Assembly (NCBI GenBank): GCA_023151115.1
Contig: JAKLJP010000035.1
Location: 17,579 to 81,578 of the forward strand
Length of the DNA stretch: 64,000 bases
Source of the DNA: Anaerolineae bacterium
GTDB lineage: Bacteria > Chloroflexota > Anaerolineae > 4572-78 > J111
Direction: 5' to 3'
Both the position numbers and the translations under genes were made by a program. Of this stretch, positions 37,032 through 46,097 are shown piece after piece (positions within the stretch are counted from its first letter, which is position 1; every line of letters begins with the position of its first letter). Below the pieces are notes generated by a model that had not been told where the DNA came from, made no database searches, and saw nothing but the letters and a program-made list of their open reading frames with translations.

Positions 37032-39829
37032 CAACTCCATCCATTCGCGTGTTGTTGGTCGAAGATAACCCGACCGACGTGCTGCTGCTGAGAGAGGCCC
37101 TGGCCGAGGTTCGGCTGGCCTCTTTTCAGTTAAGCGATGTGGCCCAACTGGCCGGCGCCAGGCCCTATTTGAGCCAGGAAAAGGTTGATGTTATTTTGTT
37201 AGACCTGGGCCTACCCGACAGCCAGGGTTTGGATACCCTGGTTAAGCTGCGCCAGCAGGCGCCCCAAATACCTATCGTGGTCTTGACCGGCCTGGCCGAT
37301 GAGGAACTGGGCTTGAAAGCCTTGCAGGCCGGGGCGCAGGATTACCTGGTCAAAGGGCAGGTTGAGGGGAACGGGTTGGCCCGCGCCATCCGCTACGCTA
37401 TCGAGCGCAAGCGGGCCAAGGCCGCTCTGTGGGAAAGCGCCGAATATTTCCGGGCTACCTTCGACCAGGCTTTTGTGGGCATGGCCCATGTTGCCCCCGA
37501 CGGGCGCTGGCTGCGGGTCAATCAAAAACTGAGCGATATTGTGGGCTACAGCCCTCAAGAATTATTGCAAGGTACTGTTCAGCAGATTACCCATCCCGAT
37601 GACCATGCCGGCGACCTCGATTACATCAACCGGGCGCTGGCGGGTGAACTGCAAACTTATTCGCGGGAGAAGCGTTATCTGCACAAAGAGGGCCGGGTTA
37701 TCTGGGTTAACCTGACCGCTTCGCTGGTGCGCGACGCAGCCGGCGAACCGCAATATTTCATTGCGATTGTTCAGGATATTACCGCCCGCCGCCAGGCTCA
37801 GGCCGAAATTCAGCAGCGCAATCGCGAACTGGCGCTGCTCAATCAGGTTATTGCCGCCTCGGCCTTGAACGGGGAGCCGGAGATTTTTCTCGAAGTCGTC
37901 TGCCGAGAACTGGTCCAGGCGTTCGATCTGCCCCGGGTGAATGCCATGCTGTTTGAGCGAGAGAATGCTGAGGCTGTGATCGTCGCTGAAGCTACAGCCG
38001 GGGCCGGGCAAAGCGCATTGAACTGGCGCTTTCGGGTCGAACGCAACCCCCCGGTCACTTATCTGTTCAGCCATCAGGGGCCGTTTGTGGTAGCCGATAT
38101 AGGACAGGACCCCCACCTGGCCCCCTTTCATGAACTGGCTCGCCAACATAGCGTAGACTCACTGCTGATTTTGCCGCTGATGGTAGACCGAAATATCATC
38201 GGCAGCTTGAATTTATGCGGCAGTCAGCCCCGGCACTTCTCGACCGAAGAAATCAACCTGGCCTGGAGCGTGGCCGACCAAGTGGCCGGGGCGCTGGCTC
38301 GCGCCCGCATGACCCAAACTCAGCAGCGTTTGAGCGCTGCCATTGAGCAGGTCGGCGAGAGCGTGATCATCACCAATACACAAGGCGTCATTCTCTATGT
38401 CAACCCTGCCTTTGAGCGCGTCACCGGCTACAGCCGGGCCGAAGCTATGGGCCAAACCATGCGTCTGGTTAAAAGCGGCCGGCACGAACCGGCCTTTTAC
38501 CAGGAGTTATGGACTACCATTACGGCTGGGCAGGTGTGGCAGGGACGCTTTATCAACAAAAAGAAAGATGGCAGCCTGTACCCCGAGGAAGTCACTGTCA
38601 CCCCGGTGCGCAACGACAGCGGGGCCATTGTCAATTATATCGGCGTTCAGCGGGATGTAACCCGCGAGCTGCAATTGGAAGAGCAGTACCGCCAGTCTCA
38701 AAAAATGGAGGCCATTGGCCGCCTGTCGGGCGGGGTGGCCCACGATTTTAACAATTTATTAGTGGTAATCAATGGTTACAGCGAACTTTTGTTGAACCGC
38801 CACCTTGACGCGGCCAGCCCGCTGCGTAAACATGTCGAGGAAATTGCCAGAGCTGGAGATCGGGCGGCCGGGCTGACCCAGCAGTTACTGGCCTTTAGCC
38901 GCAAGCAGGTCCTCCAGCCCAAAATTTTGAACCTTAACGAGGCGATCGCCCAGGCCGAAAAGATGCTGCGCCGTTTAATCGGCGAGGATATTGACCTGAT
39001 TAGCCAGTTAAGGCCGGATCTGGGCGAGGTTAAGGCTGACCCCGGACAAATTGAGCAGATTATTCTAAACTTGGGGGTGAACGCCCGCGACGCCATGCCG
39101 CGCGGCGGCAAACTTATTATCGAAACGGCTAATGTGGAACTGGACGAGACCTATACCAGCCAGCACGCCGAGGTGAAACCGGGCCGGTATGTGATGCTGG
39201 CTGTCAGCGATACCGGAGTGGGTATGGATGCCGCCACCAAGGCTCGCATCTTTGAACCGTTTTTTACCACCAAAGAGCAGGGTCGGGGAACCGGGCTGGG
39301 CCTGGCTACCGTTTATGGAATTGTTAAACAAAGTGGGGGCCATATTTGGGTTTACAGTGAAGTGGAGCGGGGAACCACCTTTAAGATTTACCTGCCGCGC
39401 CTGGATAAAGCAGTACAACCGCTTGAGCAGCCCGCCGATTTGACAGCGGTTGCCGGCGGCGTTGAGACCGTATTGTTGGTGGAAGATGAAACTATAGTTC
39501 GTACCCTGGCCCGCGAGGTTCTTGAGTTGAATGGATATACTGTGTTGGAAGCGGAACATGGTCAGGCCGCACTGCGGCTGGCCCAACAGCACCGGCCGGT
39601 CCACCTGCTGTTAACCGATTTGATTATGCCGGGTGGCCTGACCGGCCGCGAACTGGCCGAACGATTGGAGTCATTCCATCCGGGGATGAAAGTGATTTAT
39701 ATGTCGGGCTATACCGACGACGCCATGGTTCATCACGGCGTCTTAACCTCAGAGGTTCACTTTTTACAAAAACCTTTCACCCCGCTGGCCTTGAGCGCCA
39801 AAGTGCGCCGGGTTTTGGATGGAGCGTAA
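37028..39829 (+). CDS. Hybrid kinase: REC-PAS-GAF-PAS-HisKA-HATPase-REC
   Basis: The ATG at 37028 overlaps the previous stop, giving 933 residues. There is an N-terminal receiver (~8-125, Asp in DVILLDLGLPDSQG), PAS (~135-255), GAF (~290-430), a second PAS (~445-560), HisKA with [17 protein letters not shown] (~585), HATPase ([20 protein letters not shown]) and a C-terminal receiver (Asp in LLLTDLIMPGG). It probably takes phosphate from or to the preceding regulator in a relay. The kinase half is very close to that of the protein at 20883-22601. Confidence 0.92.
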   Translation: MTTPSIRVLLVEDNPTDVLLLREALAEVRLASFQLSDVAQLAGARPYLSQEKVDVILLDLGLPDSQGLDTLVKLRQQAPQIPIVVLTGLADEELGLKALQAGAQDYLVKGQVEGNGLARAIRYAIERKRAKAALWESAEYFRATFDQAFVGMAHVAPDGRWLRVNQKLSDIVGYSPQELLQGTVQQITHPDDHAGDLDYINRALAGELQTYSREKRYLHKEGRVIWVNLTASLVRDAAGEPQYFIAIVQDITARRQAQAEIQQRNRELALLNQVIAASALNGEPEIFLEVVCRELVQAFDLPRVNAMLFERENAEAVIVAEATAGAGQSALNWRFRVERNPPVTYLFSHQGPFVVADIGQDPHLAPFHELARQHSVDSLLILPLMVDRNIIGSLNLCGSQPRHFSTEEINLAWSVADQVAGALARARMTQTQQRLSAAIEQVGESVIITNTQGVILYVNPAFERVTGYSRAEAMGQTMRLVKSGRHEPAFYQELWTTITAGQVWQGRFINKKKDGSLYPEEVTVTPVRNDSGAIVNYIGVQRDVTRELQLEEQYRQSQKMEAIGRLSGGVAHDFNNLLVVINGYSELLLNRHLDAASPLRKHVEEIARAGDRAAGLTQQLLAFSRKQVLQPKILNLNEAIAQAEKMLRRLIGEDIDLISQLRPDLGEVKADPGQIEQIILNLGVNARDAMPRGGKLIIETANVELDETYTSQHAEVKPGRYVMLAVSDTGVGMDAATKARIFEPFFTTKEQGRGTGLGLATVYGIVKQSGGHIWVYSEVERGTTFKIYLPRLDKAVQPLEQPADLTAVAGGVETVLLVEDETIVRTLAREVLELNGYTVLEAEHGQAALRLAQQHRPVHLLLTDLIMPGGLTGRELAERLESFHPGMKVIYMSGYTDDAMVHHGVLTSEVHFLQKPFTPLALSAKVRRVLDGA

Positions 39830-39880
39830 AGATCAATAATTGGTGATCATGACCGGGTCCTCTTCCCTTGAAAATAACTT

Positions 39881-39940
39881 GTTGTAATAGCGACTTCAGT
39901 CGCCGGACAGCCCGGACGACTAAAGTCGTCACTACGAACA
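39881..39940. repeat. GACTTCAGTCG / CGACTAAAGTCG inverted repeat
   Basis: Outer arms GTTGTAATAGCGACTTCAGT and ACTAAAGTCGTCACTACGAAC pair imperfectly; each half also contains its own small hairpin (GCGACTTCAGTCGC, GACTAAAGTC). Repeats with this wording are common in Chloroflexota and other phyla. Confidence 0.7.
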
Positions 39941-39998
39941 ATTTTCACCATCAGTGGCGTGCCCCCGACTCGTGAACACTCCTGTGACTTCTGTCAAG

Positions 39999-40027
39999 TT
40001 GACGGTTTTATGGCTTTTGACTATACT
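39999..40027 (+). promoter_or_regulatory. Predicted promoter of potABC
   Basis: TTGACG (39999-40004), 17-nt spacer, TATACT (40022-40027), 120 nt before the potA GTG. Confidence 0.7.
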
Positions 40028-40147
40028 ATTCCAATCTTGTCGCCGTCATTGATCTGTGCTGCAATCAAGATGTAGACTGAAGCCTCTGCCCAAAAATATA
40101 ACCTTCGCCAATTTCATATCCATTGATCCGAAAGGAGGAACCATTTT

Positions 40148-41242
40148 GTGTCCACCATTGACGTTGAACTGGCAAATGTCACCAAAAGATTTGGTGATTT
40201 TGTAGCCGTCAATCAAGTCTCTCTTGAGATCAAGGACGGTGAATTCTTTTCACTGCTAGGCCCCAGTGGTTGCGGCAAAACTACCTGCTTACGTATGATT
40301 GCCGGGTTTGAGCTGCCCAGCGAAGGCGACGTGTTGATTCGCGGCAAGCCCATGGGCGAAACGCCCCCTTATAAACGCCCGGTCAATACCGTTTTTCAGA
40401 ATTACGCCCTCTTTCCCCACATGTCTGTAGCCGAAAATGTTTCCTTTGGTCTGGAAATGCAAAAAGTGCCCCGCCCCGAAATCAACAGCCGGGTCAAAGA
40501 AGCCCTGGAAATGGTCCGGCTGCCCCAACTGGCGGAACGTAAACCGCGCCAGCTTTCGGGCGGGCAGCAGCAGCGCATCGCCCTGGCCCGCGCCCTGGTC
40601 AACCGGCCGCAGGTGCTGCTGCTGGATGAGCCGCTCAGCGCCCTGGATTTGAAGCTGCGGAAAGCCATGCAGTTGGAATTGAAGGAGCTGCAACATCAGG
40701 TGGGGATTACCTTTATCTTTGTCACCCACGACCAGGAAGAGGCGATCACGATGTCGGATCGCATTGCGGTCATGAATGAAGGGGTGGTGCAGCAGGTGGG
40801 CACGCCGATAGAAATTTATGAGCGCCCGCGCAATCGCTTTGTGGCCGATTTTATCGGTGAAACCAACTTTATGGAAGGCCGGGTGCTGGAGGTTGATCCG
40901 GTGAAAACTACGGTGGCCCTGGATGCCGGGGTGCATGTGTTGGCTCGCGCTGCCGAGGGTCTTAGCGCCGGTCAGACAATTACAGTTGCCGTCCGGCCCG
41001 AAAAGATTTCGCTGCATGAAACCCCGTCCGACCAGGGAATCAGTGTCCCGGCTATCGTGGAAGAAGCGGTTTACATCGGTACCGATACCCGCTACCGCGC
41101 CCGCATTGGCGGGAAGCAAGATGTGGTGGCCCGGGTTCAAAACGTTGGTGGTATTATGGATGGCGGCGCTCACCCCTTTCAGCGAGGCGACCGCGTTTAC
41201 CTCTCCTGGCCCACCGACAGCGCCATGGTTTTGACCAGCTAA
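40148..41242 (+). CDS. potA: Spermidine/putrescine ABC transporter ATPase PotA
   Basis: A GTG start with AAAGGAGG 9 nt upstream gives 364 residues. Walker A is GPSGCGKTT, the signature is [15 protein letters not shown], Walker B is [11 protein letters not shown], and the H-loop is FVTHDQEEA. The C-terminal ~110 residues form a TOBE regulatory domain ([18 protein letters not shown]). It powers polyamine uptake together with the following permeases and binding proteins. Confidence 0.92.
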   Translation: MSTIDVELANVTKRFGDFVAVNQVSLEIKDGEFFSLLGPSGCGKTTCLRMIAGFELPSEGDVLIRGKPMGETPPYKRPVNTVFQNYALFPHMSVAENVSFGLEMQKVPRPEINSRVKEALEMVRLPQLAERKPRQLSGGQQQRIALARALVNRPQVLLLDEPLSALDLKLRKAMQLELKELQHQVGITFIFVTHDQEEAITMSDRIAVMNEGVVQQVGTPIEIYERPRNRFVADFIGETNFMEGRVLEVDPVKTTVALDAGVHVLARAAEGLSAGQTITVAVRPEKISLHETPSDQGISVPAIVEEAVYIGTDTRYRARIGGKQDVVARVQNVGGIMDGGAHPFQRGDRVYLSWPTDSAMVLTS

Positions 41243-41244
41243 CG

Positions 41245-41309
41245 CGACCGCCGACGGTAGACCGCCGACCGCCGCAATGAAACCCGGCGGCGGTCAGCGG
41301 TCGGTGGTC
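41245..41309. repeat. Word hairpin, (ACCGCCG)n type
   Basis: CGACCGCCGACGGTAGACCG with further ACCGCC units, facing GGCGGCGGTCAGCGGTCGG, between potA and potB. A related ACCGCCG/CGGCGGT pair lies at 63594-63665. Confidence 0.65.
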
Positions 41310-41327
41310 ATACAGAAGGAGCTTCAA

Positions 41328-42188
41328 ATGCAAGCATCAGGCCGGCAAAGCAAAGGCATATTACCCATCCTGTTAACCCCAGGTGTTTTTTGGCTGACTG
41401 TTTTTTTTGTGATCCCCCTGTTGATCGTGTTGGTGGTCAGCTTTAGCAAGCGCTCGCTGCTGGGGGTGGTTGAACTGGAGTTCAATCTCAATAATTATGC
41501 CCGCCTCTTCAACCCCGACTCGCCCTATCTTTTTATTTTTCTGCGCTCGCTGGGATTGGCGGCGGTCAATACCGTGCTGTGTCTTCTGCTGGCCTATCCG
41601 TTTGCTTTTTATATCGCCCGTCAAACGCCCCAGCGCCAAAAAATGCTCATTTTTCTGGTAATGGTGCCGTTTTGGACCAATTTTCTGATCCGAACCTATG
41701 CCCTGATGTTTATCATCCGCGATACGGGGCTGATTAATACCTGGCTGGTTAACCTGGGCATTATCAGTGAGCCAATTCAAATTCTCTTTACGCCCACGGC
41801 CATCAGGCTGGGTATGCTCTACGGCTACCTGCCTTTTGCGGTTTTGCCGCTGTACGCCTCGATTGAGCAGTTGGATTTTAATTATGTGCAGGCGGCCCAG
41901 GATTTAGGCGCTGACGGTCTGCGGGTATTTTTGCGGGTTATCTTGCCGCTGACCATGCCAGGGGTGGTGGCTGCTTCGATTATCACCTTCATTCCCGCCC
42001 TGGGCGATTTTATCACGCCCGATTTGATGGGCGGCGGCAATACTTTTTTGATTGGCAATGTGCTGCAACAACAATTTTTAACCGTGCGGGATTGGCCTTT
42101 TGGTTCAGCCATGGGGATTGGCCTGATGACCTTGGTGTTGGGTGCAACCATGATTTATTTCCGTTCTGGGGCCAGCCGATCAGCATGA
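41328..42188 (+). CDS. potB: Spermidine/putrescine permease PotB
   Basis: The ATG at 41328 follows GAAGGAGC; a longer frame from 41277 would read through the upstream word hairpin. The 286 residues have six predicted membrane helices and the permease EAA loop (AAQDLGADGLRVFLRVILP). It forms the channel with PotC. Confidence 0.92.
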   Translation: MQASGRQSKGILPILLTPGVFWLTVFFVIPLLIVLVVSFSKRSLLGVVELEFNLNNYARLFNPDSPYLFIFLRSLGLAAVNTVLCLLLAYPFAFYIARQTPQRQKMLIFLVMVPFWTNFLIRTYALMFIIRDTGLINTWLVNLGIISEPIQILFTPTAIRLGMLYGYLPFAVLPLYASIEQLDFNYVQAAQDLGADGLRVFLRVILPLTMPGVVAASIITFIPALGDFITPDLMGGGNTFLIGNVLQQQFLTVRDWPFGSAMGIGLMTLVLGATMIYFRSGASRSA

Positions 42189-42189
42189 G

Positions 42190-42252
42190 AAGGCAGAAGG
42201 ATGAAGGATGAAGGCGGAAAATTTTCATCCTTCATCCTTCTGCCTTCATCCT
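42190..42252. repeat. Word hairpin, (GAAGGAT)n type, 24-bp perfect arms
   Basis: Exact complementary arms at 42190-42213 and 42225-42248; each is a near-tandem of GAAGGCA/GAAGGAT words. It sits directly after the potB stop. Confidence 0.8.
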
Positions 42253-42278
42253 TTAATTGGGGAGGTGGTTAAAGAAAA

Positions 42279-43136
42279 ATGAGTACATCATCCGTAGCCG
42301 TACCCGCACCAACACGCAGCCGGACGACCTCGCGCCTGGCCTTGGGGCAAAAACTGCTAACGGCCAATGCGCTGCTGGTTTTTGCTTTTTTCTATACGCC
42401 TATCCTTGTCCTCATCATTTTCTCCTTTAATGCCGGCCGGAGCGGCACCATTTGGGAAGGCTTTAGCCTGCGCTGGTATGCCGAATTAGCCAACGACCCG
42501 GCCATTCTTTCGGCGTTTACCAATACCATCATCGTTGCTTTTGTGACAACCCTGCTGTCTACCGCTATCGGCACGATGATTTCGCTGGCTATGGAGCGCC
42601 ATCAGTTTCCGTTCAAGCTGCCGCTCGACGCCGTGCTGTACATGCCCATCATCATCCCAGAAATTGTCATCGCCCTGGCCACGCTGCTTTTCTTTATCAT
42701 CGTTTTTAATATGGTCAAAAATCTGTTTGGGATTACCTGGGGGCTGGGTTTGCCGACAATTATCATTGCCCACGTCGCCTTTACCATCTCTTTTGTGGCG
42801 ACCATTGTCCGCGCCCGCCTGGTGGATATGGACCCCAATATGGAACAGGCCGCCCGCGACCTGTACGCCGACGAGTGGCAAACCTTTCGCCGCGTGACTT
42901 TTCCTTTGCTCATGCCGGCCATTATCAGCGGCGCGCTGATGGGCTTTACGCTCTCCCTGGATGACTTTTTGATTACCTTTTTTGTCTCCGGCCCCGGCTC
43001 AACCACCCTGCCGGTCCTGGTTTACTCAAAGGTGAAATTTGGCGTCACCCCCGATCTAAACGCCTTGGCGACGTTGTTGCTGGTTTTCTCGATTGGGCTG
43101 GTGCTGCTGGCCCAGTTCTTGCAGCGGCGAGATTGA
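42279..43136 (+). CDS. potC: Spermidine/putrescine permease PotC
   Basis: The 285-residue protein has six membrane helices and the EAA loop (AARDLYADEWQTFRRVTFP). It matches PotC in length and in SLRWYAELANDP. GGGGAGGTGG precedes the ATG. Confidence 0.92.
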   Translation: MSTSSVAVPAPTRSRTTSRLALGQKLLTANALLVFAFFYTPILVLIIFSFNAGRSGTIWEGFSLRWYAELANDPAILSAFTNTIIVAFVTTLLSTAIGTMISLAMERHQFPFKLPLDAVLYMPIIIPEIVIALATLLFFIIVFNMVKNLFGITWGLGLPTIIIAHVAFTISFVATIVRARLVDMDPNMEQAARDLYADEWQTFRRVTFPLLMPAIISGALMGFTLSLDDFLITFFVSGPGSTTLPVLVYSKVKFGVTPDLNALATLLLVFSIGLVLLAQFLQRRD

Positions 43137-43443
43137 TTTAAAATTCATAACCACTCCGTTATGTCATTTCGAGCGACGTTAGGAGCGAGAAATCTCCAAA
43201 ATTCGGGTTTGCAAACAACGATTTTGGAGAATTCTCGGCTTTCAGCCTCGAAATGACATGGGGGTGGGCAGTTACCTATATTCTACTACAAATTGCGCCA
43301 TTTTTAATTATCAAGGAGTCGGACAGTCCCTATGGGACGACGACAATGAAAATCACTTTCTGATTACTGTCTACTATTTTCAGAGGAGTGAGGGGACAAA
43401 CTGTAGCCACAGTTGGTTGGTTTTTAACAGAAGGAGGAGATGC
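43137..43443. other. Spacer between potC and the first potD
   Basis: It holds the TGTCATTTCGA element (43161-43259) and, near 43345-43390, a degenerate copy of the CACTTTCTGATTACTGTCTA word with TTTTCAGAGGAGTG, also found near 9885 and 11030. No gene is seen. Confidence 0.55.
43161..43259. repeat. TGTCATTTCGA element, copy 1
   Basis: A ~99-bp element has terminal inverted repeats ATGTCATTTCGAG and CTCGAAATGACAT, inner blocks GCGACGTTAGGAGCGAGAAA and CTCGGCTTTCAG, and central GTTTGCAAACAACG. The copy at 50665-50762 is the same element in the opposite orientation. Confidence 0.75.
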
Positions 43444-44685
43444 ATGAAAAGCTATCAATGGATGCTGCTGGCTCTCTTGTTGGCATTGGTTGTGCTACCC
43501 GCGTGTGGGGCAGCTACAACGACAGGCGGTGGGGGGCAGCCTGCTACCGAGCCGGAAGAAGCGGCTGCACCCACCGAAGCACCGGCTGAATCCATCCCTC
43601 CCACCGAAGCCGCCGTTCCCGCCGAGCCCGCAGAAGAAGCCGCCGCTCCCAGCGCAGAAGGGGCTGCTGCCGGCCTGGACAAAGAGTTGAGCGTTTTCAA
43701 CTGGGCTGACTACATTGACGAACAGGTGATCAAAGATTATGAAGAAACCTATGGCGTCAAAATTATTTATGATACCTTTGCCAGCAACGAAGACCTGATC
43801 GCCAAACTTCAGGCGGGCGCTACCGGCTACGATGTCATCTTTCCCTCCGGTCAGGGCGTAGCCCAGGTGATTGAATTGGGCCTGGTGGCCAAGCTTGACC
43901 ACAATAACATCCCCAACCTCAAAAATATTGACCCGAAATTTTTAGACTCGCCCGACGATCCGGGCAGCCAATATTGCGCGCCTTACCAGTGGGGCAGCAC
44001 CGGCATTGCCTATCGCAAGGATGTTTTTGGGGACACGCCACCCGATAGCTGGGCTTACATCTTTGACCCAGAGCAGGCCAAAAAATGGCAGGAAGCTGGG
44101 GGGATCAATGTGCTCAACGATCAGCGTGAACTGATTGGCGCGGCCCTGAAATATCTGGGATATTCGGTTAACGATATGGATGAGGCGCATCTGCAAGAAG
44201 CCAAAGAAGTCATTTTGAAGGCAAAACCTTTCTTTAAATCGTTCAACAGTGAAGATTACGACGAAAGTTTGCTGGTTCCCGGCGAGGTGGTTATCTCGCA
44301 TGCCTGGAATGGTGACGCGGCCCAGGCAGCTTCCAAAACAATAGACGAGGCCAGTGGCGAAAGTCCCTGGGCTTATATTATTCCCAAAGAAGGCAGCGTG
44401 ATCTACCAGGATGGCATCTGCGTTACCGCCAGCAGTCCGCGCAAGGCTACCGCCGAGCACTTTATCAATCATCTGCTGGATGCAAAAAATGGGGCGGCGA
44501 TTACCAATTATACCTACTACGCCAGCCCTAATGCTGCGGCCCGCGAGTTTATCTTGCCGGAAATCCTCAACGATCCCGGCATCTACCCGTCTCAAGAGGT
44601 GATAGATAAATTGGAATACTTTAAGCCTCTGGGTGAAGCCATCTTCCTATATGATCAAATTTGGACGGAAATTAAGAGTCAATAG
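43444..44685 (+). CDS. potD: Polyamine-binding lipoprotein PotD, first copy
   Basis: The ATG at 43444 follows AAGGAGGAG, giving 413 residues. A lipoprotein signal (LVVLPACGA), an Ala/Pro/Glu linker, then the PotD fold: SVFNWADYIDEQVIKDYEE, FASNEDLIAKLQAG, AYRKDVFGDTPPDSWAYIFD. It captures spermidine or putrescine outside the cell for PotABC. It is a close paralogue of the next gene. Confidence 0.9.
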   Translation: MKSYQWMLLALLLALVVLPACGAATTTGGGGQPATEPEEAAAPTEAPAESIPPTEAAVPAEPAEEAAAPSAEGAAAGLDKELSVFNWADYIDEQVIKDYEETYGVKIIYDTFASNEDLIAKLQAGATGYDVIFPSGQGVAQVIELGLVAKLDHNNIPNLKNIDPKFLDSPDDPGSQYCAPYQWGSTGIAYRKDVFGDTPPDSWAYIFDPEQAKKWQEAGGINVLNDQRELIGAALKYLGYSVNDMDEAHLQEAKEVILKAKPFFKSFNSEDYDESLLVPGEVVISHAWNGDAAQAASKTIDEASGESPWAYIIPKEGSVIYQDGICVTASSPRKATAEHFINHLLDAKNGAAITNYTYYASPNAAAREFILPEILNDPGIYPSQEVIDKLEYFKPLGEAIFLYDQIWTEIKSQ

Positions 44686-44743
44686 GCATGGATGGAGGCC
44701 AACTTAGAGTTTGGCCTCTCAACATTAACAACCCTAAATTTGG

Positions 44744-44771
44744 TTGCCAACACCGTTGTGGCGGTTATAAT
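44744..44771 (+). promoter_or_regulatory. Predicted promoter of the second potD
   Basis: TTGCCA (44744-44749), 16-nt spacer, TATAAT (44766-44771), 36 nt before the ATG. It suggests that the second copy can be expressed separately. Confidence 0.7.
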
Positions 44772-44807
44772 ATACCCATTCAAATTAAATTCTGTGGAGG
44801 AGAAAAC

Positions 44808-45995
44808 ATGAAAAAGTATCTATGGGTAGTGAGTTTAGTTCTTGTATTAGGGTTGCTTTTAAGCGCCTGCGGGGGGGCAGCCGCCCCGGAACAGCAGGCC
44901 CCGGCGCCGGCTCAGGAAGAGGAAGCCGCTGCTTCGTCCGAAGGCGGTGATGAAGCGGCCACGGTGGCTGAGAGTGGTGGCACCGCCGCTCCCAAAGACG
45001 GCCTGGCCCCGGAGTTGAGTGTTTACAACTGGGCCGATTACATTGACGAGGCAATCCTGACCAATTACGAAAAAGAATACGGAGTTAAAATTGTTTATGA
45101 TACCTTTGCCAGCAATGAAGATTTGCTGGCAAAGCTGCAAGCTGGCGCTACCGGCTACGATATAATCGTGCCTTCGGATTATATGGTAGCCCAGATGATT
45201 GAGTTGGGCCTGCTTGCCGAAATTGATTTGAATAATATCCCCAACATCAAAAATGTTGACCCGCGCAACCTCGATGCTCCTTATGATCCGGGTAATAAGC
45301 ACTGCGTGCCTTATCAATGGGGCACCACCGGCATAGCCTATAGTACCGAAGTTTATAAGGACACCCCGCCCGATAGCTGGGCCTATCTTTTTGACCCCGA
45401 GAAAGCAAAAATGGGTGCTGAGGCCGGCGGGATTAACGTGCTCAACGATCAGCGCGAATTGTTGGGGGCCGTTTTAAAATATCTGGGTTACTCGCTTAAC
45501 AGCAAGGATGAGGCCCAACTTCAGGAAGCGAAAGAAGTTTTGATGGCGGTCAAACCGTACATCAAAACATTTAACAGCGAGGATTATGAGCAAAGTTTAC
45601 TGATTCCCGGTGAGGTGGTTATTTCTCAATCCTGGAGTGGCAACGCCGCCAATGCCGCCGCTGAAACAGATGGTAAGTGGGCCTATGCCATCCCCAAAGA
45701 GGGTGGTATGAAGTGGCAAGACAATATGTGCGTTACCGCCACCAGCCAGAAAAAAGCTACGGCGGAACACTTTATGAATTACATTCTGGAAGCCGAAAAT
45801 GGAGCCGCTTTAACCAACGTAACCTACTACTCCAGCCCCAACGCTGCCGCCAAAGAGTTTATCAAGCCGGAAATCCTGAACGACCCGACCATCTTCCCAT
45901 CCGACGAAGTGCTCAACAAGCTGGAATGGGCTGAGCCGCTTGGCGAAACCGTTTTTCTGTACGACCAGATTTGGACGGAGATCAAGAGCCAGTAG
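44808..45995 (+). CDS. potD: Polyamine-binding lipoprotein PotD, second copy
   Basis: The ATG at 44808 follows GGAGGAG, giving 395 residues with a lipoprotein signal (LLLSACGGA). The core is nearly parallel to the first copy: SVYNWADYIDEAILTNYEK, FASNEDLLAKLQAG, YKDTPPDSWAYLFDPEK. Differences lie mainly in the linker and in surface loops, so the two may have different affinity or expression. Its own promoter lies upstream. Confidence 0.9.
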   Translation: MKKYLWVVSLVLVLGLLLSACGGAAAPEQQAPAPAQEEEAAASSEGGDEAATVAESGGTAAPKDGLAPELSVYNWADYIDEAILTNYEKEYGVKIVYDTFASNEDLLAKLQAGATGYDIIVPSDYMVAQMIELGLLAEIDLNNIPNIKNVDPRNLDAPYDPGNKHCVPYQWGTTGIAYSTEVYKDTPPDSWAYLFDPEKAKMGAEAGGINVLNDQRELLGAVLKYLGYSLNSKDEAQLQEAKEVLMAVKPYIKTFNSEDYEQSLLIPGEVVISQSWSGNAANAAAETDGKWAYAIPKEGGMKWQDNMCVTATSQKKATAEHFMNYILEAENGAALTNVTYYSSPNAAAKEFIKPEILNDPTIFPSDEVLNKLEWAEPLGETVFLYDQIWTEIKSQ

Positions 45996-46007
45996 CAGGG
46001 AGTAGGG

Positions 46008-46097
46008 GTAGAGGATTGTAGATAGTGGATAGTAGATGGAAGATAGTTATTCTATCTTCCATCTACTATCTTCTATCCTCTATCTTCCATCCTCTAC
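46008..46097. repeat. Word hairpin, (GATAGTAGATGGAA)n type
   Basis: The left arm contains AGATAGTGGATAGTAGATGG and AAGATAG; the right contains CTATCTTCCATCTACTATC and further TCTATCCTCTATCTTCC. It lies between convergent potD and the ParB-like gene and touches the stop of the latter. Confidence 0.75.

Larger units (their letters stand above)
39830..40147. other. Spacer upstream of the polyamine transport operon
   Basis: It contains the GACTTCAGTC repeat (39881-39940) and a strong promoter (39999-40027). Apart from these I see no gene. Confidence 0.6.

Noticed and set aside
41277..41327. Longer start for PotB
   Set aside because: The extension is encoded by the ACCGCCG word hairpin; GAAGGAG precedes the ATG at 41328.
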